This document shows, piece after piece, positions 1-6,485 of a stretch of DNA of 8,016 bases; positions within the stretch are counted from its first letter, which is position 1, and every line of letters begins with the position of its first letter. The DNA is taken from assembly GCA_050742535.1 (NCBI GenBank), contig JBOGIQ010000289.1, positions 1 to 8,016 of the forward strand, given 5' to 3'. Source of the stretch: Gp6-AA40 sp050742535 (GTDB taxonomy: Bacteria; Acidobacteriota; Vicinamibacteria; Vicinamibacterales; UBA2999). Position numbers and translations under genes: made by a program. The notes beneath the pieces were generated by a model. It was not told the origin of the DNA. It made no database searches and saw only the letters and a list, made by a program, of their open reading frames with translations.

Positions 1-186
1 CTTTATGAGCATTCGTGGAACGAGCCGCTAGGGCGCTTCCGCGCGCCGTTCGCGTTCCGCGGCCTTCCCGACATCGAACAACCTCTGACCAACAGCCTCA
101 CGCGCCTGGCCGGCGCCCACCGCGACATCGAAAAGATCGAAGTCGCGATGCTGCGGAACTTCAGGAAGTACGCCGCGCAGCAGGCG
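1..186 (+). pseudogene. Truncated FRG-domain protein (5' part, broken)
   Basis: Frame 1 reads in from the window edge and encodes a stretch with 'WNEPLGRFRAPFAFRG', then 'LTNSLTRLAG' and 'IEKIEVAMLRNFRKYA'. This matches the opening of the FRG domain: the Phe-Arg-Gly motif, a 'SLxRL' helix and a 'LLRNFRKYA' helix. In family members this is followed by a 'W..LALAQHHGLPTRLLDW' core. Here similarity stops around codon 60, just after 'KYAAQQ', and the core is absent from all three forward frames before the next gene. The frame stays open to 444, overlapping the following gene, but that part is Arg/Pro-rich and looks non-coding. The role of FRG proteins is not well defined, and many are accessory genes. 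I read this as a remnant cut by a deletion or rearrangement. The true 5' end lies outside the window. The exact right edge is approximate. Confidence 0.6.
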
Positions 187-307
187 CCGCGTCGGTCCCG
201 AACGGACCCTCTTTTCCGGACTCGACGGCCTCAGCCGTTCATTGGCCCGTTATTACCTGCCGCGGCGCAGCGACTGAGCAGGTCCGCCTCTTGCACTCCC
301 TCAGGGC

Positions 308-1702
308 ATGTGCACGTGGAGGCTCCTGGGAGCGCTGCTCCTCTCTGTTACGGTCGTTTCCGGATGCGGAAAGAAGGTCGACAACGCGTCGCACGCGCCG
401 GCGATCCGCGCGTTGACGTCGGCGGCGGCGCCGCCGTGGGTTGACCGTTCCGCTCTCGGCCGCCGCTTGTGGACGATCGAGCGGACGTTCTACGAATCAC
501 GCCAGTATCTGCCCGCGTGGGTGGACGGCGTCGAAACGACACCGCACGGCAAGGATCTGATCCAGCAGCTCAAGTACTCCGCGGTGCACGGTCTCGATCC
601 CGGTCGCTACCCGGTGGCCGAATTCGAGACGTTGCGTGAGGAGTCGCAGACGAAGCTGCACGGCACGCAGTTCCCGATCGAGCGTGTTCCCGAGCTGGAT
701 GTGAAGATGACGTATGCGTACCTGAAGTACGCGGCAGACCTCCTCGGATGGACGCACAGCGCGCGTCAGGTCCATCCCAACTGGCTCACCGACTCGAAGA
801 AGGAGGACCTCTCGGCGCGGCTGTCGGGCGCCATCGCCGGCAACCGCGTGCGGGCGTCGCTCGAGGAGCTGGCGCCGTCGCATCCGCAATACAAGGGGCT
901 GCAGGCGGCCCTCGCACAGGAAGCGACGAAGACTGGCGGACGCGCCGACGTCATCCGGATGAACATGGAGCGCTGGCGGTGGGCGCCGCGCGACCTCGGG
1001 GAGCGCTACATCCTGGTCAACGTGCCGGCCTACATTCTTCAGGTCATGGAGCACGACCGGCCCGTGCTGTCGATGCGCGTCATCGTCGGCGATCCCGCAC
1101 ACCAGACGCCGCTCTTCAGCGACGAGATGACCTACATCGTGTTCAGCCCGTACTGGAACATTCCGCCGAACATCCTTCGCGAAGAGACGCTGCCGCGGCT
1201 GGCGCGCGATCCCGGCTTCCTGCGCCGCAACAACATCGAGGTCGTCGGCACCAGCGGCGAGGCCGAGGATGTCGATCCGGAGTCAATCGACTGGAGCGAC
1301 GAATCGATCACCAGGGGCCTTCGATTCCGTCAGCGGCCCGGCGCCGACAACGCGCTCGGTCTCGTGAAGTTCATCTTCCCCAATCACTTCAGCATCTATC
1401 TGCACGACACGCCGGGCGATCGCCTGTTCTTCAAGGACAAGCGTCCGCTGAGTCACGGCTGCATCCGCATCGAAGACCCGATCGGGATGGCGAAATACGT
1501 GATGCGCGACCAGCCGGAATGGACCGAGCCGCGGATCCAGGCGGCCATGAATGCGCGGCAGGAACAGGCCGTCAAGCTGAAGTCGCCGATTCCCGTGCAC
1601 ATCGGCTACTGGACCGCCTGGGTCGAGCCGGACGGGAAGACGGTCACTTACACGGACGATCCGTATCGGATCGATCCGGCACATGCGCGACTGCGGAAAT
1701 AG
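308..1702 (+). CDS. L,D-transpeptidase, YcbB/LdtD family lipoprotein
   Basis: This is a 464-residue enzyme of the YkuD fold, predicted to make 3-3 peptidoglycan cross-links or related bonds in the periplasm. The N-terminus has an Arg and a hydrophobic run ending in the lipobox VSG-C20, so it is probably a lipoprotein; this also supports the ATG at 308, although the Shine-Dalgarno match is poor. Residues about 50-200 resemble the YcbB scaffold domain ('YESRQYLPAWVDG', 'HGLDPGRY'). The catalytic domain starts near 'NMERWRWAPRDLG' (about 219) and carries the YkuD active site: H366, then S382-H383-G384-C385, with C385 as the predicted nucleophile. 'FSPYWNIPPNI' is also typical of the family. Only about 22 residues separate the scaffold's 'YKGLQAAL' from the catalytic domain, so the usual inserted peptidoglycan-binding domain appears to be missing. 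It is convergent with cyaY and looks monocistronic. Confidence 0.9.
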   Translation: MCTWRLLGALLLSVTVVSGCGKKVDNASHAPAIRALTSAAAPPWVDRSALGRRLWTIERTFYESRQYLPAWVDGVETTPHGKDLIQQLKYSAVHGLDPGRYPVAEFETLREESQTKLHGTQFPIERVPELDVKMTYAYLKYAADLLGWTHSARQVHPNWLTDSKKEDLSARLSGAIAGNRVRASLEELAPSHPQYKGLQAALAQEATKTGGRADVIRMNMERWRWAPRDLGERYILVNVPAYILQVMEHDRPVLSMRVIVGDPAHQTPLFSDEMTYIVFSPYWNIPPNILREETLPRLARDPGFLRRNNIEVVGTSGEAEDVDPESIDWSDESITRGLRFRQRPGADNALGLVKFIFPNHFSIYLHDTPGDRLFFKDKRPLSHGCIRIEDPIGMAKYVMRDQPEWTEPRIQAAMNARQEQAVKLKSPIPVHIGYWTAWVEPDGKTVTYTDDPYRIDPAHARLRK

Positions 1703-1769
1703 GTGGGCTGGGTTGCCTGGGTTGCCTGGGTGGGCTCGACCTAGGCTACTCAGGCTACCTAGGCAACCT
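1701..1769. repeat. Mirrored array of 9-bp units in a convergent junction
   Basis: The gap between the L,D-transpeptidase and cyaY stop codons is built almost entirely of 9-bp units in phase. Four point one way: AGGTGGGCT, GGGTTGCCT, GGGTTGCCT and GGGTGGGCT (1701-1736). After a 6-nt spacer (1737-1742), three are close to the inverse complement: AGGCTACTC, AGGCTACCT and AGGCAACCT (1743-1769). The array includes the last two bases of the first stop codon and two bases of the cyaY stop codon. Confidence 0.85.
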
Positions 1770-1770
1770 A
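1718..1770. terminator. Candidate bidirectional terminator hairpin
   Basis: Bases 1718-1733 can pair with 1755-1770 as a 16-bp stem that includes three G-U pairs; the core is GGTTGCCTGGG against CCTAGGCAACC. It lies between two convergent stop codons, where a shared terminator is expected. There is no clear T tract on either side, so intrinsic termination is not assured, and the hairpin could simply be a consequence of the inverted repeat units. Confidence 0.45.
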
Positions 1771-2082
1771 TCCGTCCAGGAATGATCGCGTGAGCCGTTG
1801 TACCAGCTGGTTGAGTGATTCGCCGTCGAGCTCGAACACCGACCGCTCGGGCGACCATGCCAGCTTGTAGCTGCGCGACATCGCCGACAGCCAGATCTGC
1901 CGCACAGGGGCATTGGGGCTGACCACGAACTTCGTCGCGGACGGCTCCTCGAACACGATCTGCAGCACGCCGTTCTGCAGCTCCACTTCGAACCCTTCTT
2001 CGTCGGCGACGGGGAGGAGGGCACGCTGCAGGTCTTCCAGCGCGTGATCGGCCCGGATCCGGAAATCCTGCTCCGTGAGCAT
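1768..2082 (-). CDS. cyaY: Frataxin-like iron donor protein CyaY
   Basis: This 104-residue acidic protein matches bacterial frataxin (E. coli CyaY has 106 residues). It has an acidic N-terminal helix ('DEEGFEVELQNGVLQIVFEE'), the beta-sheet core with 'PVRQIWLSAMSRSYKLAW', and a C-terminal helix beginning 'GESLNQLVQRL'. The 'QIWL' and 'YKL' positions align with 'QVWLATKQGGYHF' of the E. coli protein. Frataxins bind iron through acidic surface residues and modulate cysteine desulfurase IscS during Fe-S cluster assembly in the cytosol. The ATG at 2082 is preceded by GAGAG about 9 nt upstream, a reasonable ribosome binding site. The gene begins 29 nt after the stop of the von Willebrand A gene on the same strand, which suggests co-transcription. 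No isc or suf genes are visible in the window. Confidence 0.87.
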   Translation of the reverse strand: MLTEQDFRIRADHALEDLQRALLPVADEEGFEVELQNGVLQIVFEEPSATKFVVSPNAPVRQIWLSAMSRSYKLAWSPERSVFELDGESLNQLVQRLTRSFLDG

Positions 2083-2111
2083 TCAACGCAACTCTCGGTG
2101 TTTCACGGAGC

Positions 2112-3014
2112 TTAGTTCGTGGCGGCGAGCCGATCGCGGGAGGCGATGTAGCTGCGGCGCGAGCGCGCCGTCATCCCGGACTTCACGCGAACTTCGAGCC
2201 GATGTTCCTTGTTGTCGAGATTCGCCGGGTTGAACCCGAGCGCGTACAGGCTGTGCAGCTCCTGGGCGACGCGCGTGAACGTCGGCGCGAGTTCGGCGGT
2301 TTTCTTCAGCTCGAAATAGCCGCCGCCGGTTTCGTCGGCCAGCCGGCGCAGCGCGCCGCTCGGACGCGAGCGCTGGGTCCGCTGCCCGTTGAAGAACTCG
2401 GACTGCAGACCGATGGCGTAGATCATCACTTCCTTCTCGCGCGCCTTCGTCATCACGTCGCCGAAGCTCGTGCGGCTCGCCGTATCGTCGCCATCGGTGA
2501 ACACCAGCACCACCTTGCGCCCGCTGGCGTCATCGAGGAGATCGATGCTGATATCGATTGCGTCGTAGAGACGGGTCGGGTTGCCGTACGGCAGATCACC
2601 CAGTGCCGCGATCAGGTCGTCGCGATCGTTGGTGAACGTGCCGCTGAACCTGATCTTGTCGCTGAAGGCACCGACCTGGGCCCTGTCGTCGCGCAGCAGG
2701 CGCAGGATGAACTGCTCCGCCGCGGCTCTCAGCAGCTTCAGGTTGTTGTTCATGCTGAAGCTGAAGTCCATCGTCACGACGACGGTGAACGGCTGGACGT
2801 CGTTCTGGAAGAAGACAATCTCCTGGGCCTTCCCGTTGTCCAGTACCGTGAAATCGGTTCGCTCGAGGTCGGGGACGAGGCGGCCATCCTCGTCCAGAAC
2901 GGTGGCCAGAATCGGCACGATGCTCGTGCCGCCACGGAAGGTCGCTTCCTGCTGGGCGCGGACCACCACTCCCACCACGAGGAAAGCCAGCGCCGCCACG
3001 GTCAGGGCACGCAT
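2112..3014 (-). CDS. Secreted von Willebrand A protein (Acidobacterial VWFA-related type)
   Basis: The 300-residue product has a signal peptide (about residues 1-20, 'MRALTVAALAFLVVGVVVRA', probable cleavage before QQ) and a short beta-rich lead-in ('VPILATVLDEDGRLVPDLERTDFTVLDNG') typical of the VWFA-related proteins first defined in Acidobacteria. A von Willebrand A domain follows from about residue 75. The metal-ion-dependent adhesion site appears complete: D83-x-S85-x-S87, T147 in 'NPTRLYDA', and D174 in 'VFTDGDD'. Such domains bind Mg2+ and mediate protein contacts; the specific partner is unknown. The frame is open further upstream to 3575, but that stretch is antisense to the TonB receptor gene and lacks family features, so I start at the Met that opens the signal peptide. 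The Shine-Dalgarno match is weak. cyaY follows 29 nt downstream, and the TonB receptor gene diverges 78 bp away. Confidence 0.88.
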   Translation of the reverse strand: MRALTVAALAFLVVGVVVRAQQEATFRGGTSIVPILATVLDEDGRLVPDLERTDFTVLDNGKAQEIVFFQNDVQPFTVVVTMDFSFSMNNNLKLLRAAAEQFILRLLRDDRAQVGAFSDKIRFSGTFTNDRDDLIAALGDLPYGNPTRLYDAIDISIDLLDDASGRKVVLVFTDGDDTASRTSFGDVMTKAREKEVMIYAIGLQSEFFNGQRTQRSRPSGALRRLADETGGGYFELKKTAELAPTFTRVAQELHSLYALGFNPANLDNKEHRLEVRVKSGMTARSRRSYIASRDRLAATN

Positions 3015-3024
3015 GCGTGGAAGC

Positions 3025-3053
3025 AGCTTAGCAACCCGCCAGGGGGGAGTAAA
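3025..3053 (-). promoter_or_regulatory. Candidate promoter for the VWA-cyaY operon
   Basis: Read on the minus strand, TTTACT (3048-3053) and TAAGCT (3025-3030) are separated by exactly 17 nt, with TG placed just before the second box (extended -10 style). The matches to TTGACA and TATAAT are only partial (about 4/6 and 3/6). The position, 10 nt ahead of the ATG, would give a very short or absent leader. This is a weak prediction. Confidence 0.3.
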
Positions 3054-3062
3054 CCCCCTGGC
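3038..3062. promoter_or_regulatory. Perfect 9-bp inverted repeat in a divergent promoter (possible operator)
   Basis: GCCAGGGGG (3038-3046) and CCCCCTGGC (3054-3062) form a perfect inverted repeat around a 7-nt spacer. It sits almost midway between two divergent start codons (3014 and 3093). Its loop holds the candidate -35 box of the leftward promoter, and its right arm lies where the rightward -35 box should be. A regulator bound here could control both transcription units. It does not resemble the AT-rich Fur box. A hairpin acting in RNA is an alternative. Confidence 0.5.
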
Positions 3063-3077
3063 TGCTGCCGGACGCGC

Positions 3078-3083
3078 TAATAT
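3078..3083 (+). promoter_or_regulatory. Candidate -10 box of the TonB receptor gene
   Basis: TAATAT is a good -10 match in an otherwise GC-rich gap. Only 9 nt separate it from the ATG at 3093, and there is no Shine-Dalgarno sequence in between. If it is used, the transcript would start at or within a few bases of the start codon and be leaderless. No convincing -35 box is seen at the right distance. Confidence 0.4.
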
Positions 3084-3092
3084 CTCACCGCT

Positions 3093-5444
3093 ATGCAAAA
3101 ACTGCTCGTCCTCCTTTTCTGCGCTGTCCTGTCCGCGACGGCCAGCGCCCAGACGCCTGTCAAGGGAGTCGTTCGCGACAGCGCCGGTGGTGTCATTCCC
3201 GGGGCGGCGATCCTGGTCAGGACCGCGTCGGGCGTCGAACAGCACGCGCTGACCGACTCCTTCGGCCGCTTCGAGCTCGTCCGTGGCGTGCCCGCCGGCG
3301 GCGTCCTCGTCGTTCGGGCCGGCGGCTTTGCTGAGAAAACCCAGGCGCTCAACGGCTCGGGCGAGCTCGAGATCGTGCTCGAGCCGGCGCGCCGGTTCGA
3401 ATCGGTCACCGTCACCCCGACCCGCACCGAACAGCGCCTGGGCGATGTTGCCGCCAGCGTCGAGGTCATCGATCGAGAGGAAATCCGCCATTCGCCGGCG
3501 ATCCTCTCGGACGATGTGCTGCGGACGGTGCCCACGTTCAGCCTGTTCCGGCGCACCAGCAGCCTGTCGGCGCATCCCACGGCGCAGGGTGTTTCACTGC
3601 GCAGCATCGGGCCGAGCGGCGTGAGCCGCTCACTCGTGCTGATCGACGGCGTGCCGTTCAATGACCCGTTTGGCGGCTGGGTGTACTGGACACGCATCCC
3701 GCTCGAGAGCGTCGACCGCATCGAGCTCATCGATGGCGCCAGCTCCAGCACCTGGGGCAACTACGCCCTTGGCGGCGTCATCAACGTCGTCACCGCACGG
3801 CCGAAGCGGCGGACGTTCGAGTTCCGGACCCAGGCGGGCACGCGCGACACGCGCAAGGCCGATTTCTTTGCCGGCGATGCCTGGGGCAAGGTCGGCGTTT
3901 CGCTCGAGGGGAGCTTCTTCGACACTGACGGTTTCCACCAGGTGATCGCTGAAGAGCGCGGCGCCGTCGACACCAGAGCGCAGGTGGACTACAAGAACGT
4001 CGGACTGAAAGTCGATTACAGCCCGGCCGATCGTGTGAGCACGTTCTTCCGCGTCGGCTACTTCCGCGAGAAGCGCGACAACGCGAAGGTGACCACCGTT
4101 AATCCGATCACGCCGGAGATGAACGACACCGAGTGGAAGACGCTGAGCGCCGGCCTCCGCGCCTCGCTCCCCGATCAGAGCGATCTGCAGGCGAGCTTCT
4201 TCGTCGACAACAACCGGTTCAACAGCAACTTTCTCGCCGTGCCGGCGGCAACGCCCGCGCGATCGCTGGGCCGCCTGACCACCGTGCAGCACGTGCCGAC
4301 GGACGCTGTTGGCGTACTGGTGCAGTGGTCGAAGCCGATCTCCACGCGTCATCTGATTTCGGCGGGAACCGATTTCCGCCGCATCGAGGGCGCCAGCGAA
4401 GAGGAGGGCAGGCTCTTTTCGAACGCGACGGTCGTGCAGACGCTCCGCGACGGGCGCGGTACACAGTTCAACAGCGGCACGTTCGTGCAGGCGCAGTACT
4501 GGCCGATTCCCGCGCTGTCGCTCACGGCAAGCGGCCGCGTCGATCACTGGCGCAATTACGACGCCCACTACACCGAGACGACGGTTGCCACGGGGCTTCC
4601 CGCGCCGCGCAATCTGGGCGACTTGCCAGACCGTGAGGAGACGGTGTTCAGCCCGAAGTTCGCCGCCCTCTACCACGCGACGAATCGCGTCAGCGTGTGG
4701 GGAACCATCGGCACGGGCTTCCGCGCGCCGACGCTCAACGAGCTCTACCGGAATTTCAGCGTCGGTGCGCTGCTGACGCTGGCCAACGCGAACCTCGGTC
4801 CCGAGCGGCTGCTCGGCGGAGAGGTCGGCGTCAACCTGGCGCCGAACGACGACGTGACGATCCGCGCGACGTGGTTCGACAACCGCATGAAGGATCCCAT
4901 CACCAACGTGAGCCTGACCACCGATCCCGTCACCGGCAACCCCGTCGCCGCAGGCACGCTCGCGCAGCGCATGAACGTGGGCCGCACGCGGATTCGCGGT
5001 TTTCAGACCGACGTCGAGTACCGGTTCCTGCAGCACTGGAGAGCGGGCGCGGCCTACGTCCTCAATCGCGCGCGGATCACGGACAACCCCAGCGATACGA
5101 GCCTCGAAGGCAAGTTCCTGCAGCAGGTGCCGAAGAATAGAGGCTCGCTGAGCCTGAGCTATGCGAACCCGAGATACGTGGATGTCACGTTGAACGCACT
5201 GTTCGTCGGCCATCAGTTCGACGACGACCAGAACGTCAAGGCGAAGCCGGGCGAGGAACCGGGCATGCCTGGCTACGGTGTGGTCGACCTGTCCGCGTCG
5301 CGCGCCATCGGCCGCGCCGTCGACGTCTTCTTCACGGTGCAGAACATGTTCGACGAGGAGTACTGGGTCCAGCTGCAGCCGACGACAATCGCCGCGCCGC
5401 GGCTCGTCAACGTCGGCTTCCGCGTGAGCTGGGCGGGGAGATAG
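3093..5444 (+). CDS. TonB-dependent outer-membrane receptor with CarboxypepD_reg-like N-terminal domain
   Basis: The 783-residue product is an outer-membrane receptor that should take up a substrate with energy from TonB-ExbBD. A signal peptide (residues 1-19, cleavage after 'ATASA') is followed by a carboxypeptidase-regulatory-like beta-sandwich at about 23-98 ('VKGVVRDSAGGVIPGAAILV', 'TDSFGRFELVRGVPAG'). A TonB-box-like 'ESVTVTPT' lies at 103-110. The plug domain spans about 115-236, with 'VLIDGVPFNDPFGG', 'VDRIELIDG' and 'GNYALGGVINVVT'. The rest is a beta-barrel with the typical 'GTGFRAPTLNELYRNF' and 'NMFDEEYW' motifs, ending in the strand 'RLVNVGFRVSW'. The architecture is general, so the ligand (iron chelate, cobalamin, peptide or sugar) cannot be named. 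The gene diverges from the VWA-cyaY pair and lies 18 nt ahead of a DsbA-like gene, a likely operon. The GC-rich sequence produces a long antisense open frame that I do not consider real. Confidence 0.92.
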   Translation: MQKLLVLLFCAVLSATASAQTPVKGVVRDSAGGVIPGAAILVRTASGVEQHALTDSFGRFELVRGVPAGGVLVVRAGGFAEKTQALNGSGELEIVLEPARRFESVTVTPTRTEQRLGDVAASVEVIDREEIRHSPAILSDDVLRTVPTFSLFRRTSSLSAHPTAQGVSLRSIGPSGVSRSLVLIDGVPFNDPFGGWVYWTRIPLESVDRIELIDGASSSTWGNYALGGVINVVTARPKRRTFEFRTQAGTRDTRKADFFAGDAWGKVGVSLEGSFFDTDGFHQVIAEERGAVDTRAQVDYKNVGLKVDYSPADRVSTFFRVGYFREKRDNAKVTTVNPITPEMNDTEWKTLSAGLRASLPDQSDLQASFFVDNNRFNSNFLAVPAATPARSLGRLTTVQHVPTDAVGVLVQWSKPISTRHLISAGTDFRRIEGASEEEGRLFSNATVVQTLRDGRGTQFNSGTFVQAQYWPIPALSLTASGRVDHWRNYDAHYTETTVATGLPAPRNLGDLPDREETVFSPKFAALYHATNRVSVWGTIGTGFRAPTLNELYRNFSVGALLTLANANLGPERLLGGEVGVNLAPNDDVTIRATWFDNRMKDPITNVSLTTDPVTGNPVAAGTLAQRMNVGRTRIRGFQTDVEYRFLQHWRAGAAYVLNRARITDNPSDTSLEGKFLQQVPKNRGSLSLSYANPRYVDVTLNALFVGHQFDDDQNVKAKPGEEPGMPGYGVVDLSASRAIGRAVDVFFTVQNMFDEEYWVQLQPTTIAAPRLVNVGFRVSWAGR

Positions 5445-5462
5445 GAGCGTCTGTTCACCTTC

Positions 5463-6485
5463 ATGACACGAGCAGTGTTCCTGGCGGCTGCCGCCACGCT
5501 CCTGGCGTGCTCGTCAGCGCCGGCGCAGAGTCCGTCCGACGTTGCCGCGCGCGTCGGCGGCCGCGCCGTCACGGTCAGGGAGCTCGACGAGCGGTGGCGG
5601 GCCTCCGATGCCGCCGAGCAGGCGGAGACCGTCCAGAAGCTGTACGACGGGCGGCGGGCGGCCCTCGAAGCGATCGTCGCTGACGCACTGCTTGCCGAAG
5701 CCGCAAAGTCCCGCGGGCTGAGCCCGGACGCCTACGTGGAGGCCGAGATCAGCAAACGGGTGAAGCCGGTCACCGAGACCGACGTGGCGATGTTCTATCA
5801 GGCGAACATCGCGCAGATGCAGGGGCAGCCGCTCTCGGCGATGGGCCCCGCCATCACGCGATACCTCACCCAGCAGCAGGAAGACGAGGCCCGTCTGGCG
5901 CTCATCAACGAGCTGCGCAAGACCGGTCCGGCGGTGCGTGTGCTGATGGACGCGCCGAGATTCGACGTGGCGCTGGCCGACACGGATCCGGCCATCGGCA
6001 GCGCCAAAGCCCCGGTGACCCTGATCGAGTTCTCGGATTTCCAGTGTCCGTTCTGCCTGCGCGTGTCGCCGACGCTGAAGAAGATTCGCCAGACCTACGG
6101 CGACAAGGTGCGGATCGTGTGGAAGGACTTCCCGCTGACGCAGATTCACCCACAGGCGTTCAAGGCGGGGGAGGCCGGCCACTGCGCGGCCGAACAGGGG
6201 AAGTTCTGGGAGTACCACGATCAGCTGTTCGGCAACCAGCAGGCGCTGATGCCGGACGACCTGAAGAAGCATGCGGCGACCACGGGAATGGACGTGGAGC
6301 GCTTCACCGCCTGCCTCGATACCTCGAAGCACGCCGAGCGTGTGCGCGACGGCGTGGCGCAGGGCACGCGCCTGGGCGTGAACTCGACGCCGACAATCTT
6401 CGTGAACGGGCGGCGCGTCTCCGGCGCCCAGCCCTACGAGGTCTTCGCCGCCGTCATCGACGAGGAGCTGTCGAGATCGAAGTAA
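5463..6485 (+). CDS. Periplasmic DsbA-like thioredoxin protein with SurA-like N-terminal region
   Basis: The product has 340 residues. The signal sequence ends either at a lipobox-like LLA-C16 or at a signal peptidase I site after 'APA' (residue 21), so the protein is exported and possibly lipid-anchored. Residues about 27-155 are helical ('VGGRAVTVRELDERWR', 'ALEAIVADALLAEAAKSRGLS', 'VTETDVAMFY') and resemble the chaperone part of SurA/PpiC proteins without a PPIase domain. Residues about 175-335 form a DsbA-like thioredoxin domain with active site C195-P-F-C198, the cis-Pro loop 'NSTPTIFVNG', and a second cysteine pair, C241 ('GHCAAEQGKFWEYHDQLF') and C284 ('TACLD'). It probably makes or isomerises disulfides in envelope proteins. 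GGAG lies 15 nt ahead of the ATG, rather far but usable. The gene starts 18 nt after the TonB receptor stop, suggesting co-expression. Confidence 0.88.
   Translation: MTRAVFLAAAATLLACSSAPAQSPSDVAARVGGRAVTVRELDERWRASDAAEQAETVQKLYDGRRAALEAIVADALLAEAAKSRGLSPDAYVEAEISKRVKPVTETDVAMFYQANIAQMQGQPLSAMGPAITRYLTQQQEDEARLALINELRKTGPAVRVLMDAPRFDVALADTDPAIGSAKAPVTLIEFSDFQCPFCLRVSPTLKKIRQTYGDKVRIVWKDFPLTQIHPQAFKAGEAGHCAAEQGKFWEYHDQLFGNQQALMPDDLKKHAATTGMDVERFTACLDTSKHAERVRDGVAQGTRLGVNSTPTIFVNGRRVSGAQPYEVFAAVIDEELSRSK

Noticed and set aside
748..1785. Forward open frame of 345 codons overlapping the L,D-transpeptidase
   Set aside because: Arg/Ala/His-rich shadow of the transpeptidase gene in another frame, without family features; its end simply translates the 9-bp array.
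3038..3062. Fur box in the divergent promoter
   Set aside because: The inverted repeat is G/C-rich, unlike the AT-rich Fur consensus, so iron control cannot be claimed from it.
3015..3575. Upstream extension of the VWA reading frame
   Set aside because: It is antisense to the TonB receptor start and has no family similarity; the Met at 3014 opens a clear signal peptide.
3630..5213. Long minus-strand open frame (527 codons) opposite the TonB receptor
   Set aside because: It is fully antisense to a well-supported receptor gene, is rich in Arg, Ala, Val and His, and shows no domain; such frames are common opposite GC-rich genes.
5514..6332. Minus-strand open frame opposite the DsbA-like gene
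   Set aside because: Antisense, with composition typical of GC-rich shadows and no recognisable motif.
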